A stretch of DNA of 64,000 nucleotides, taken from the NCBI GenBank assembly GCA_033297075.1, contig MU858145.1:62001-126000 (forward strand), in the 5' to 3' direction. The notes under the pieces were generated by a model. That model had not been told where the DNA came from. It did no database searches and worked only from the letters and a program-made list of their open reading frames with translations. A program made the translations under genes and the position numbers. How positions within the stretch are numbered: the first letter of the stretch is position 1; every line of letters begins with the position of its first letter. Of the stretch, positions 12,646 to 24,887 are shown in pieces. The stretch comes from Rhypophila decipiens (taxonomy: Eukaryota; Ascomycota; Sordariomycetes; Sordariales; Naviculisporaceae).

Positions 12646-13535
12646 ATGGACTGCGCTACACACTCCAAAGAAAACACAACTGATGTTGCGGGCGAACCAC
12701 GCAGCACCAAGAGCACGGTGCTTGAGACTGGAGCTTCACTGGTGCAGGTGAGCAAGACAGGTACCTATCACACAAGCTACCCACGTCGACTAATTGGTCA
12801 TAAGGACTTTTCACCTGTGAAAAACATCTGCGCCCACCTCAACGCCTTTCATATCTACGCCTCTGACCCAACCCGCTATGTCGAGACCAATCACTACTGT
12901 GGTCATCTCAACGAAGGTGCTTTTTTTGCCCTAGTTTTGTTACCGAAACATATATCCTGGTACATGTACTAACAACCCCGGCAGACGTCCGACAATGCAT
13001 CCTCTACGACAGCCCCCTCCCCAATGCCCGCATCATTGGCATCGAGTACATGATCACCCCGAAGCTCTATGCCACTCTCGACTCGGATGAGCGTAAGCTC
13101 TGGCACTCGCACGTGTTTGAGGTCAAGTCTGGAATGCTAATTATGCCCCAATCCTCACCTCTGGTCCCCCAAGCGGTATGGGACAAGGCCGAGAAGGCCG
13201 AGATGGAGGAGGTCGTCAAGCTTTATGGCAAGGTCTATCATCTCTGGCAGGTTGATCGGGGCGACAAGCTGCCTTTGGGAGAGCCTCAGCTCATGACCTC
13301 TTTCACGGCCAAAGAGCAGTTCCCCGAGATGGAGGAGAAGTGTGATGACCGGGATAAGAGACTCGTGGGACGCCCAGACTGGAGACGAAGAGCCGAGGTG
13401 AGGGCAGATATCCCAGAGCCAGCGGTTGAGAGAGGTAAGTCTCTTACCATAAGGCTATGACGACCTACTGTTTGCTGACTGGATGTTTTTGTAGATGCCG
13501 ACTGGACCTGGAAGAAAGACCAGAATGATTCTTAA
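12646..13535 (+). CDS. DUF1264 / oil-body-associated (OBAP-like) protein
   Basis: Predicted 253 residues from three exons: 12646-12916, 12985-13434 and 13495-13535. Both introns are phase 1 (68 and 60 bases). The first joins HLNE to DVRQC; the second joins VER to [13 protein letters not shown]. The ATG has an AAAATGG context, and the longer frame begins only at a TTG. DUF1264 marks are clear: [73 protein letters not shown] and [17 protein letters not shown]. Plant members (OBAP1) associate with lipid bodies. The role in fungi is largely unknown, and a lipid-droplet link here is inferred by family only. The length fits the family. There is no signal peptide. Confidence 0.88.
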
Positions 13536-13667
13536 TCCCACTCTGAGCACAGGGAGAATGAGAACTACATAACGATTGTTTATTCAGCAAGGCAATGCGA
13601 ATATTTGCACTTGACTAATCAGAATGCTGATTTCTGCAACTTGACACTGCCGGCCTCGTACTCGCCC

Positions 13668-15674
13668 TTACTGCCCCTTTCGTTCGCTCCAGTCCTCCTT
13701 CAAAAAGTCGGCACATCTCTCTGCAACCATAATGGTAGGTGCCATGGTATGAGCACTCGTGACCATTGGGAACACACTTGCATCAGCTACCCGCAGATTC
13801 TCGAATCCATGCACCTTCAGCCTCTGGTCCACAACTCCATCTTCTGGGCTGAGTGACATACGGCAGGTCGAAGTAACGTGGAAGCATGACACTGCTGCCC
13901 GTCTGATGTACATATCGATCTCGTCGTCCGTCGCCGTTCGCCAGCTGAGCTCTTTGCTTCCCTTCTTTACCTTCTCGGCCTCTTTTTTGGACATGGCAGA
14001 CCCTACTTTATCAACAGGCGCTGTAGCCGGTTTCAGCTCTGGAATATTTACCCCGGTAATATTGTTCTCTCTGCTGTAGAGCTTGTCCAATACCTTGAGA
14101 TCCATACCCGGTGCGAATCGCAACGGCGCTGGGTGAGGGTATGCCGCTTGGAACTCTTCAGCTAAACGCATGGTGAATCGGACGGCCTTGTGCATCGTCT
14201 TGAGATCGCGTGTGTCTCTCAACAGCGGGTGGTTCATCCGCGGATGATGCAAAGGATTCTTGGATGCCAGCTCCACAGTGCCGCGTGAGAAGGGCTGTAC
14301 GACGGTTGCATACCACGTGAATAGCGACTGGCCGGGGATCATGTCGATCAAGCCCGTGAGAGGAATAACCATTACCTCGACGTTTGGCACATTTCGCGGG
14401 GAAGAGGCGTCCATTGTATCCTCGCCGTTCTCGTCCCTTCGTTTGACGACGAGAGTCTCATCGTCGATAGTCTTGCTGCGAACAAAAATGCTCCGCGCGG
14501 TAGAGGATTCTGCTAAAATTCCAGTGCCGAGTAAGACGTAAAGAAGCAGGTTCCAAATGAAGACCAAGGGTGACTCGATGGTGTGGATTGTGTCTTTTTG
14601 AGGCACCTCGGTGCAAATCGGCACGGATACATGGTCACACAAATTCCTGCCAACTGCGGGCGCTTCTTTGACCAGAGGAATACCAAGGGGCTCGATGGCT
14701 TCGCGAGGCCCAATGCCGCTGAGCAGGAGGAGTTGTGGCGAGCAGAGGGTGCCGCTCGCAATGACGACTTCCCGGCGCGCCTTCACATAGAACTCGCGAG
14801 GTTCCCGTGTCTTGTCCTCAACCCGCCGAAACTGGACCCCCTTCACTCTGCTAGATCCACCACCCACGATCAGCTTCGAGGCGACGACCCTGGTGCACAC
14901 AGACAGATGAGACCGCCTCTCATTTGCAACCCGGGAACTCAACCACGCCCCGTAGGATGAAACCCGCTGGCCCTTCGCGTTAACAGCAGTATCCAGGTTT
15001 ACGATCCCTTGCGCACTCGCCTTTGGATCATTCCCGTCCATCACGACCGGCAGTCCTACCGCCTCGGCAGCCTTCTCGGTATAACCAACAGACGGTACAA
15101 CCAACCTTGCCGGCCTATTCTCCACGGGTCCAGAATAGCCCCGGTACTCTCCAGCGCCAGGTCGACCATATGCGTTCTCGCTCTTCCGGAAATACGGTTC
15201 GACCTTGTCCCAGCTCCAGTCTGTCAGTCCAAATCCCTCGGCCCACTGGTTATAACCGCCCGGCACGCCACGAGTGAACAGCATAGCATTCACGCGAGAC
15301 GCCCCGCCCATCCCCTCGGCAGCCCACACCCGAGCTCTCCGGCCGTGAAAGCCATCGATCGGCTCCGAGAGGCGGGAGACGGATTGCAAAAGGGGGAACC
15401 TGAAGTTTTGAGAGAGTAAAGGGATCCGGCTGAGGAAGTTGTCGCGTACACTGCCCTTTTCTAGAACAAGGATGGATACAGACGGGTCCTCGGATAGGCG
15501 GGATGCGAGGACGCAGCCTGATGTGCCGCCTGAGATGTGTTAGTAGATGCCTATCCATCATGTACGTTTGTAGTCTGATGAGTCTGGCCTACCTCCAACA
15601 ATTATGTAGTCATATGTCTTGCCGTCGACATCATCGGCCAAGAGTTCAGGGTACGACGGTGTGAACGGCCACAT
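13668..15674 (-). CDS. GMC-family FAD oxidoreductase
   Basis: Predicted 647 residues from exons 15674-15593 and 15529-13668, with a 63-base phase-1 intron lying inside the codons of the FAD-binding glycine loop. Splicing produces YDYIIVGGGTSGCVLASRLS (GxGxxG at residues 27-32). The frame upstream of the ATG begins only at a GTG. Further GMC marks are GMGGASRVNAMLFTRG, SGTLCSPQLLLLSGIGPREA, and C-terminal HVTSTCRM and SAHTMAPTIMVAER, which carry the His/His active-site pair. These enzymes oxidise alcohols or sugars, passing electrons to FAD and then to oxygen or another acceptor. No signal peptide is evident, so it is probably intracellular. A hydrophobic segment (VFIWNLLLYVLLGTGIL) in the substrate domain may form a membrane-facing lid. 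Substrate unknown. It converges with the DUF1264 gene, 132 bases apart. Confidence 0.9.
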
Positions 15675-17149
15675 CTTGTGGGTATGTCTGTATGGTGTGG
15701 CCAACGACGGGATGACGTCCAAATCGCAAGACGGGGCAGATACAGTTAACAGAATGTGCACCTCATCACATAAGAGAGGGTGTGAGAAAACCGACAGATC
15801 GAGTTCGGCGGAAAGATATGAGTCTTGAGCACATGGAACCTGATGACCTCAAGCTCAGGGGAGTTCTTGGACAAGTCGGACATTACACAAATCATCGTCC
15901 TTTCCGAGATGTGCATGGTCGTGGGATGAAATTAGGTGGCATTGGTCGTTGCTATGCCGCACTGCCATTGGATTACGAGTTACCGGTACTGTATTGTACA
16001 TACACTATAAATACAGATCCCTAGCGCTCTCCTGCTATGCAGGCCGGGGGGGATCCGGTAATATATTGCCATAAGGGCTACTATAAGCATGTTATACCTA
16101 TAATAGAGTGACTTTTCTATAAGTATTATAATAATAACTAATACCTTAGAACTTCTTAGATAAGGGTTTTACTTATATTATTATCTAATTATAGTTATTT
16201 CTTCTACTAACTATTTATAGGAAGTATATTTAAAGTATAATCTAACTATTAATTATTAGTTAAAAGTAGTCTTTAGATTAGAAAATAGGAATAAATTGAT
16301 TTAAGTAGTTATATTTAGTAATAGGGATAAACAAAGCCCCAAATTAGCTGAGATTTCCTTATATATATATCCAATAGTAGATACAGGGCAATAGCTAGCA
16401 GAGTTAGAGCAATTGGTTGAGTTCAAGCCTCGATATAGCTAACTCCCGAGCCCCTGATCCAACTGACAATAGTTACATATTGCCGAATCGTATGCGGCCT
16501 CCATGGTGCTCTCTGATTCCCTGCTATCAAGTACGCTAGTTGCTGACTGAGACGCTAAAAGGCTCGTCATTACGCCCAGAATCCTTCAATTGACGTTACC
16601 AGGTAATTCCCATCAGCACAGTGCCATTACCTAGACTCCGAACCTTCAGCTCTCAGAATGTTCAGAAGAATGTCATTAAAAGATAATGAGCGTCGCCTTG
16701 AGTTTTTGTATTGGCCCTTCTCTGCTCCTTTTCGCCATCTGTTACACGAGAGTCACCGAGGTTGAGGCCCAGCCGGGGTGTTTTCTCACCGCATCAAGGA
16801 GATCTCATGCATCAGCTCTTGTACACTTCCTCGCGGGTATTCATTTCTTCTCACACTTGATTCGTATATACACACGTTGAGAAATAAAGAGGCTTGGTAT
16901 AATGAATGAAACGAACGACAGACACACAATTACTCCGTTTTGTTTTCCAACCTGAATCGCCTGGACACCGCAACATGTCAAAATGAGAAACACAACATAG
17001 GTAGGACCAGGCAAGCAATGCGTACAGTACTGTACCAGAAAGGGAAATTACTTCACAACGCCTTCCACCAGCCATGACAACAAGCGAGGACAAAACAACA
17101 AGCACGCCAGATTAGCATATCCCCGAGTCTCAGAGCATAGGAAGACAGA
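15675..17149. other. Intergenic with mutated repeat
   Basis: Upstream of the GMC gene and downstream of the GH16 gene (both minus strand). It contains the AT-rich repeat described at 16058-16484. A TATAAATA on the plus strand near 16008 faces into that repeat. The rest (16500-17149) has no supportable gene. Confidence 0.55.
16058..16484. repeat. RIP-like AT-rich repeat relic with tRNA-like core
   Basis: Bases of about 16070-16380 are strikingly rich in A, T and TpA, unlike the GC-balanced surroundings. This is the usual look of a repeat hit by RIP (CpA to TpA). The tract is bounded by imperfect direct repeats GTAATATATTGCC (16058-16070) and GTTACATATTGCC (16472-16484), 11 of 13 identical, which could be a target-site duplication. 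Near the right end, 16393-16440 folds partly like a tRNA. TTGAG-TTCAAGC-CTCGA (16417-16433) makes a full T-arm with one G-T wobble, and AGCTAGC with TATAGCT pair at five of seven acceptor positions. The anticodon arm is absent. It could be a SINE or tRNA-derived fragment; the family is unknown. Confidence 0.5.
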
Positions 17150-18668
17150 CTACAAACACTGCGAGTAGTAATCGTTCTGGAACCGACAGGTCGTGCCCGC
17201 CGCACACGTCTTGCATCCGTTCCAGTTCTTGCCCGCGCATTGCCCGTACCTGGCTGCGGCACAGGCTCCAGGGGCTGGCGGCTGCTGAGGGTTCTGGGGG
17301 TTTTGCGGTTGTTGGTTTTGTTGACCTAAGCGTGATGCCATTCAGTCAGCCATCTCATCTTGATGTCTCTAGAAATCTCAAGGAAATAAATACACGAGCT
17401 ATCCTTCCAGCAGAAATATGGCCCAATACACAGAAGAGGAAAGCCCAAGAGACTCAAGCAAACAACATGCCCAAAACGACCATCCCAAGACCCAGTACCA
17501 GCCGCCTATCCGGCTCAACACAGACAAGACCCAAATTCTTGTGCCCGGGTCCCTCATCTCCATCCCCACGACCAGGCTCGTCACCAGAATCATCAGACTC
17601 ACCTCCAGTAATCAGCACCGGCTGTCCAAGCTTACTCGTCTCGTCGATGCTACAAATATTCACACAACTGCCCGTCTTGACCAGGCCCGCGTCCGTGTTG
17701 TTGTAGACCATCTCGATCCACTGGATCTGCATGTACGCCTGCTGGTTGATGGGCATGTCGCCCGACCACGAGCCGCCGTCGCTCCACGCGTTAAACATGA
17801 CCATGGCCGGGTCCCTCGGTGCCTGGAACTTGATGCTCGAGTGGAACTGTCCGTTGACATACCACGTCGTCGTCCCCGGCGTCCAGTCCATGCGGTAGTA
17901 CGCCCAGTCGGACCATCGCCTTCCGTTGGGGAGCGTCACGTTCCTCGTTGCGTCGGGAATATCGTCCGTCGAGTTCCACGAGGGCTGATTGGTATACTGC
18001 ACGTACGTGGGCGGGTCCCGGGTTCGAATCTCCAGATCGGCTTCCTGCACCAGCAGCAAGTTTTGCGGCGTCGGCGGAGGTCGGTAGGTAAACATGGCTG
18101 TCACCGCCCCCGGGGAGCCCTTGGTGCGAGCAAACATCCTTACTGACAGGAACTGGTACCCTTGAGACGACGACTCGATCTCGGCAGACGACTGAAAGTT
18201 TGGGTGGCGAACAGTGCGCATCGTCATGTGCGTCTGCCCGTTCGCTCCGGCATCAGAGTTTCGCTCAATGTAGATGTTGTTGGGCGAGTTGACCATCTGC
18301 ACCTTGGCGTCGTTGACATCGCTGCTGTTGAGTCTCAGGAGGTCCGTGTTGTTCCAGGACTGGATCGACCAGGCTCGGAGCCAGGACGGTTGGTTGAAGT
18401 ATGAGCTGGTGGGCGGCGCATTGGCGTTGCCATCAAAGTCCTGGATGGGCTGGGGCACGTTGACGTACTGGCCTAGCGAGCGGAAGTCGAAGAACTGGTG
18501 GTGGGCAAAGTAGTTGGCCGTTGTGGCGTTGGTTCGATAGCAGCCGCAGTTGGAGTCTGTGGTGAGCGGATAAGCCGCCAGACATACGTCGACTAAGAGG
18601 GTCGTCGTGGCCGCTGCTAGGAATAGGAGTCGCAGACTCCGAGTCGGGAAGGGCGAGTCGGTCGCCAT
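17150..18668 (-). CDS. Secreted GH16-family glucanase-like protein with C-terminal CBM1
   Basis: Predicted 413 residues from exons 18668-17603 and 17325-17150. An N-terminal hydrophobic signal ([18 protein letters not shown]) implies secretion. The catalytic domain has the GH16 motif EADLEI (E-x-D-x-E nucleophile/acid pair), preceded by a concanavalin-like beta-sandwich sequence and followed by [20 protein letters not shown]. Such enzymes cut or transfer beta-glucans in fungal or plant walls. The donor GTGAGT at 17602 and acceptor CTTAG at 17326 (phase 1, 277 bases) add a Gln/Asn/Pro linker and a cysteine-rich CBM1 ([18 protein letters not shown] then [12 protein letters not shown]), which binds crystalline polysaccharide. 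If the intron is kept, the frame instead ends at 17454 with a hydrophobic tail ([15 protein letters not shown]). Exact polysaccharide substrate not known. Confidence 0.85.
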
Positions 18669-20847
18669 GGCGAGGATTGTTATTCAACAGAGGTTGACCA
18701 GTGACTAAAGGGGATCTGCTGTGTGTGGATATGACTTGAAGTGGCTTGTTTAATCCAACTCTAACCTCCAAGACGGGCGGCTAGGTATACTAGTCAGTAA
18801 GTTGTCTCGGTGAAAGAAGCTGTCACAAGGTTCGATAGTGTGAGCCACAACGGTTGACAGACGGGTATGTAGGCACTATGTATGTCGGCTATCCTCTTGG
18901 CTTCTGCCCTGATATGTTCCTGGCGGCGAAATAGGACTGCCAACAAGCTTTTGGTCGCCATGGAGGGAACCAGGGGGCTGCCCGACCATTGGCTTCGGCC
19001 AGAAGTCAAGCTTTTCAAAGGTGGTCCCCCTGCCATGTTGCTTGCCAGTACCCAAGTAGATTAATTCCGAGTGTGGCCAGAATTGGTCTATATTGAAAGG
19101 GACGTTGGAATGCTCTCCCTCTCCATGCCCCGTCGAGTTAGTTTTGATTCGGACAATATCCATGTGCCAGGGGTACTCAAAATCCATTACCGAAGGGCCC
19201 AAGTCGTCATCAGAGTAAGACCAAAGCAGTGTCCCCAATGGTAGAGGAGCAGATGGAGAACAGGCAAAAATCCGTCATTTGCTAAAGAATGGTGAAGAGC
19301 AATCATGTTCAATGGAGAGGTGTCTTCCGCAAATTGGCATATAGTCCATATACCGGCAGTCAGCTGGTGGCGCGGGCCTGGGGAAGTCGAGGCGGCGGCT
19401 TCTGGTTTGTTCGGAAGTTCTGGAACCATTGCTATTCGCTGCTGGGGTACTATATAGGAAAGACTTTGACATTACCCGCAGGTTATATCAGACCCAGTAA
19501 GCATTTCGTGATCCCGACATGGACTGGGGTGCAGCAAGCTTTTTTCTCAGCAGCGGGGAAGCGAGGACGGTATTAATTAATTCAACCCCTGCCAATGTCT
19601 GTTGAAACAAACAGGTGGTTGATTGGAAAGGAAAAGGCCGAAAGGAGAGCCAGGTGTGTTGTCCAGTATCAGGTCGAGGCAAAGTGAAAACAGCCAAGCC
19701 ATCTGCATCAAAGCTTCTCGTCATCAAGCTTTCCCCACTCTTCACGTAACCGACAGACGACGTTACTTTTGGGAGGGAGCCAAGAAGAGTAACGCCTGTG
19801 TCGTCCGGGGCTCTCACCAAGGCCTAGAATCTGTTTGCCGAACGTGCATCTCGGTCCGGAGATTTTGGCTAGGCTTGGAAGTAGATCGACAGGAGATTTC
19901 CACCAAACACATTTTGGGCCAGACCGAAGCCGTCACTGGGCATCTAGAGGACCTGCATCGTGTCTTGCGTCAGCAAGCCCTTGGAATGAAAACCAGTCAT
20001 ACCCATTGATATTGGACACTTCCTATCCAGGACAGCGCCTCTAGGCCAGTCCTTTTCCGTGTCGCATTGAGTATACCAAGGTACCATCAGATCCCTTTTG
20101 TAGAAGGCATAGGTAATGGAGGGCTTCCTATCTTAGATTTTTGAGGGTCAGAGGTCGAGATGGCGACGTCTCAAACATTCAATCGCGAATGCCGTCTTCT
20201 CGTATGAGGCATGGCATTGCCGTAGATTTGTGCCACCCAAGTTTGCCGGCAAGTGGGGTGATCTTGTACCGGTATTCTAGACTTCTAGTAGGTTCTTGAT
20301 GGCATAGTAAATTCGGAAGGGCTTTATGACTCCCATCAGGCAGTGGCAGCAAAGGCCTCAAAGGCCAGCCATGTTCCGTGATGCACATACCTCGAGGCGG
20401 ACTCTAGGTCTCGAAATTCATCCTTCTGCGATCCCGAGCTTGCTTCCGGTGGAAGCAAATCGAGCTTTCCATGCCCTGTAGGGAAAGCAGACGTCCACTT
20501 TTGCCTAAGATGGCTGCCCGTTTCTGCAGGCCGGTCGGCTGTCACCGTGACCCTCGCGAAATCCGGTGCAACCTCAGGCCCTGTCAAGGAATTGTACAAG
20601 TATCCACGGTACTGCCCAATCTGTTCCATATACCGTTAACCAGTCGGCAGTGGCCTCGTGTACTACGAGAGCAACAATGAGAGTCTGCAGGAACAGTCAA
20701 CGTGGGAGGCGTCAAATGGCATTTGTAACGAGTTCATGGCACCCGCTTGTTTGGGGGCCTCGATTGTGGATTACAATTATGTATCAAGCTGAGCATCAGT
20801 CCACTTCATGGCCCCCGTCTCATGCGAGGGCCCATCGTTCCGGCTCC
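18669..20847. other. Intergenic, 2.2 kb
   Basis: Between two minus-strand genes; the left part should be the promoter of the GH16 gene. Many short frames of 60-130 codons occur on both strands. None has a recognisable domain, signal peptide or consistent exon pattern, so no gene is called. Confidence 0.5.
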
Positions 20848-22887
20848 TCAAAAGAGATATTCATCCCATCGGTCTTCGTGGTAGGCATAAAACAGCTCAT
20901 CCAGGCTCACGCCGTGATCCTCTGGCAGACTCTGAACAAAGGCGTCAAAATTGGGCGGTCTCCGGGCCTCTCTTTCCGGATCCAATTCGTCGTCTCCGGA
21001 GAAGTAGTACTCTGACGCCTCGTCCTCTTCCTCGAGTTCCAGCTCATCTTCTTCATCCAAGTCATCAAACTCATCCTCCATCACTTCGGCTTCATCCTCA
21101 TCTTCAAAGTCATCTTCCTCCACCTCGTCCATCTCGTCTTCATCCTGGTAACGGGGCATTATATCATACGTCTTGAAGAGAATTCCAGCCCTGGCACAGC
21201 GTTGTCTGGCCATTTCCACCTCTCTGTTGAACCGCCTATGAAATCGACTCTTTGCGGGCCACGAGTGGATTTGCAGGAATATGGTGGACAGTCTGGGTGA
21301 ACGATTGGCACAGAGGCATTGTACGCCGTAGAGAATCATGTCAAGATTAGCCAGGTAGCTTTGTTTCCAGTCCTTGGCCGTTCCCCACTCGCAGATCATG
21401 GTGAAATGCTTCAACGACGCGGGGAGCAGCTGGCAGAGCCTTTCGCCGTCATCCTCTTCCAGGATGCCAAGAGTGCCAAACACACCCCGGTAGTCGAGAG
21501 TCAGGCTCTCTAGCTTCTCGAGTTGGGGAATGCACGTCAGCCGGTGATTCTCAGGCTTTCGTGGCCTTTCCATGCCGCGTGTCAGATAATGCCCGTCCGA
21601 CAGAGCGACAAGCTCCAAAGTGCGTAAGGTTTTTGAAAGACCTGTCAAGGCATCATTGAGAGTCTTGCCCTCGGGCAGCTCATCCCGGTCCTCGTCGGTA
21701 GAACTAGCCTCAAAGTGGACAAGTAGATTCTGGAGATTGATGCAAGCAAGACAAAAGGCGACCAGTCTTGGCTCGTGAATGTGACTGCCGTATAGACGGA
21801 GGTTCTCGATCTGGGGTAATGGTGGAAGCGTGATGTCTTGGAGCAAGTTCATGTTACCCCCAGATGAGCAACACAGCTCCAGGGTTTTGAGACATTTTAG
21901 ATCGGGCAGACAGGTAATAGCGTAGTCAGACAGCACACGTGGAAATGTGGCTTCTCGGTCACCATCTTCTCGATGGCAATAGATGCGCAAGGACGAGAGA
22001 TGCTGTAACATCTGGAAAGGGAAGTAGCGAGGTAGGCAGAGGTCGTCCGAGTTGTAGGAATCGGGGACTGTGAGACAGTGCATGACACCCTCTCGTAGAC
22101 GGTCGTCGAGGAAGTCTGTTGGATCCGGGTCGGGGAAGGCAATGTGGACATCGCAGAGGCTGGGCAAGCACAAGACGATTGTCCGAAACAGCTCAAAGGT
22201 GATGATTCGGTCTGGTATCAAGTCATCGAGATCTGGTCGCCGAGGATCTTTTGGATGCCATGGTACTATCGAGTCCAGTTAGTAAAACGCTATCCCCTCG
22301 GAGCCGGATGTGCCTTCTGATGCCGATGGGGGGGCCCTACACTTCATGCGCTGTTGCCATTCTTCCAAGGCATTGTTGATGGTGAGATGGCCAGCAAGAT
22401 TGGCAAAACAATTAATGCTTTTTATCCAGCCTCTGATCTCGGGCCGCCTGGTCATACGCTGATAGAGCGTGATGAGACTCTTGTGGTCGCGAAGCACGAG
22501 AGTGTGGTAGAGGAGCGGGTTCGCGATGGCGGCCATGCGACGACAAGTCATGGCAAAGGACAGGAGGTTGTGATGGCTGGCCAGCCAGTCCACCCATTGG
22601 TGAGCGACATCTCGGAATTCCCAGGTGCCGGTTGAACGGAGGGCAAACCTGGTTGTGAGAGGAGGTTCGGGCACGAGATGGGCGGCGATTGGGTATAAGA
22701 GCTCGGTTGGCAGTTGGACGAGCGAGTAGCGCTGTTGGGTTGCAGGCGCCGGTGTTGATGTGGATGTCAATTTCGACGATGACGAGACTACCCCTAGGAC
22801 TCCATGTCCGGCCTGCGGGGGTGGCACAGAGGTTGTGTCCAGCTCTGGAGATGGTGTGCCGCCGGCTACGGCAGATGGCGACATCAT
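20848..22887 (-). CDS. F-box/leucine-rich-repeat-like protein with acidic tail
   Basis: Predicted 654 residues from exons 22887-22341 and 22265-20848. The 75-base intron is phase 1 (GTAGGG donor, a clear ACTAAC branch site, GATAG acceptor) and joins QQRMK to LPWHPKDP. After a low-complexity N terminus, YSLVQLPTELLYPIAAHLVP looks like an F-box. Then come CRRMAAIANPLLYHTLVL and repeated leucine-rich segments such as LKCLKTLELCCSSGG, IENLRLYGSHIHEP and LEKLESLTLDYRGVFG. F-box proteins link substrates to Skp1-cullin ubiquitin ligases; the substrate here is unknown. Near the C terminus is a run of about 60 residues that is mostly Asp and Glu. It ends in FDAFVQSLPEDHGVSLDELF. The ATG at 22885-22887 is directly followed by a second Met codon. 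Confidence 0.82.
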
Positions 22888-24887
22888 CCCGGCACCGTGA
22901 CCGTTGCCGGGAGCGTGTGGACTTGGGCTCGTCTGGCACCCGACTGACTCTCAGACTCTCACTGGGTTTGCTGTAAGGCGCGGTGGCGTGATGAAGAAGT
23001 CGGGGGAAGGAAGTGCCGGGATGAGAACAGACGCAGGGCAGTATCCGTACTGCGAGTCCAGGCTTCGAGTTGTGATGCTGGGAAGGTGCAATCATGAGAA
23101 GGGGCAAGGACCGAAAATAGACCTCAAAGTCAAGAGCCTAAGAAAGTCCAAGACGGTGATATCTCCGTGCTTCCAGGTTCTTGCTTTCTTCACGAGCTTG
23201 TGATATAAAATGGAAAGAGCGCCGAGACCCAGCTTCCCAAGGTTCCACTTCTAGGCAAGCCCTATAGGGGGAAACCTTGGAACCTCAGACCCCGGACCTG
23301 CCTCTCAAGCTTTTTGTGATGTTCTGGATATTGGATATGGCAGGTCGAGTGCCGACAGGACCGACGGGACCAGGTAAGCCCAATGCGCGTCGTGCAGGGC
23401 ACCGGGGTCAGCGGGTAGGATCGAGAGGCAGGGAGCAAGGACTGGGCAGGTACGGTTGTTGGAGCCGCATGGCCTGTGAGCAGCCTGTGCCTTTGTGCCC
23501 TGCGAGATCTAGAGGGGGCCTTTCACTGTGACTCCTTGCCGGGCTCCGCATGCGCACGCAAATGGTGTTCGTGGAAAGGGCGTGAAGCGGGGGAGGGGCA
23601 CCGAGGGGCACCGAGGGGCAGTTGCCAGTCAGCGAGAGCCACTAAAATTCCGTGGTCTGCTCCGTGGAGGGAAGTTGCTCCTGCTGACAGCAACCATTGC
23701 AGATTTTGGGCAAGAACCGGGCAATGAATGTAAAACCTGCTCGAAATGGACCGGCAAAATTGAGAGATCACCGCCGTCAAGGCGGCTAGCTGGCACTGCC
23801 TGGCAGTCAGTGCTGTGAGCAGAGCCTGAGAACTCCAACTGAATGTGTTTGGAACGGACTTGCGGATACGCGCCGGCAACTTCCGATCTCGGCGGCCCTG
23901 ACTAACAAATATGCCCTGGAAGGCAGGTGCAGCAGTGTCGACACGGGCCACCATCGACGGGCTAATTTGCTAATTTGTACAGTAGCATGCCAACATCTGT
24001 TCTGGGCTCCAACTGACAATCCGCTAATCTCGACGATTCGGGAAGCTGCTTAACTTTTTTCAAAACTCGCAATCAGAAGGACGAGTGCCGGCTCCGAGGA
24101 CACGTTACAACCCCGGTCACTCGTTTCCCAGGTTCCGGCCCGGAGAAAGCCAAGAACAGAAGCTGCGATGGGAAACTTTGGGTCATGTCATGGTTGTTGG
24201 CAGCGCATCCATTGCACGACATGTGGGGTCCTCTCCCAAGCCGGACCGTTGAAAATCTTTTTGGAGTGGCTGGGCTTCAGGTGTCAGCGAACCTGGAAGG
24301 GGCAGCAAACAACAACCTACCCCGTACGGATACGGATACAGTGCCGTAAATCATCTTCATCACCATCGAATTCATCTGCCATACCGAGACGTGACGTCTG
24401 CACTTCAAGAAATCCTGGTTCCTGTTTCTATTTCTGTCGGATCTAATCTCGATAGGATCTAGATATTACGCCCTTCCACCGCATCAATGACAGGCGCGGC
24501 ATCCCCAGCGCACGTCGCAATAACCACCCCAATTACGGGTTACTTTGGCGAATACCCTTCTGTATTCGGCTGGTGGCCCCCGTTTCCGTGTAGCAGCCCG
24601 GAGACGACTCAAGCCAAGTCAAAAGTCCGGCTCGTCTCGCCTACCTTATGACGGAGAAATCACACATGGAATGCCACGGCGACGAATCTCTCAAGCCAGA
24701 CGCGTGCAAGTCTCTTTTTTTTCTGTCGTCAGCTCCCCGCGATGATGGCTGGTGTTCATGTGGGTCGTTGTGGATTTAATGCCGACCATTGAGGATGAGT
24801 TCCATCCCAATCCTCTTCCCGTACTACCTACCGCATTTGAATAGAATCCAGTCAGTCAACTGATGATGGGCCCGCCCATGGAGGTAC
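22888..24887. other. Intergenic, 2.0 kb
   Basis: Promoter side of the F-box gene and 3' side of the methyltransferase. A 10-bp unit GAGGGGCACC is repeated almost three times at 23593-23620. No gene, tRNA or mobile element is supported. Confidence 0.5.

Noticed and set aside
18015..18035. GGGTTCGAATCTCC resembling a tRNA B box
   Set aside because: It is inside the GH16 catalytic-domain codons and lacks the other arms.
17418..18146. Plus-strand frame of 242 codons
   Set aside because: Antisense to the GH16 gene, Arg/Val-rich composition, no domain.
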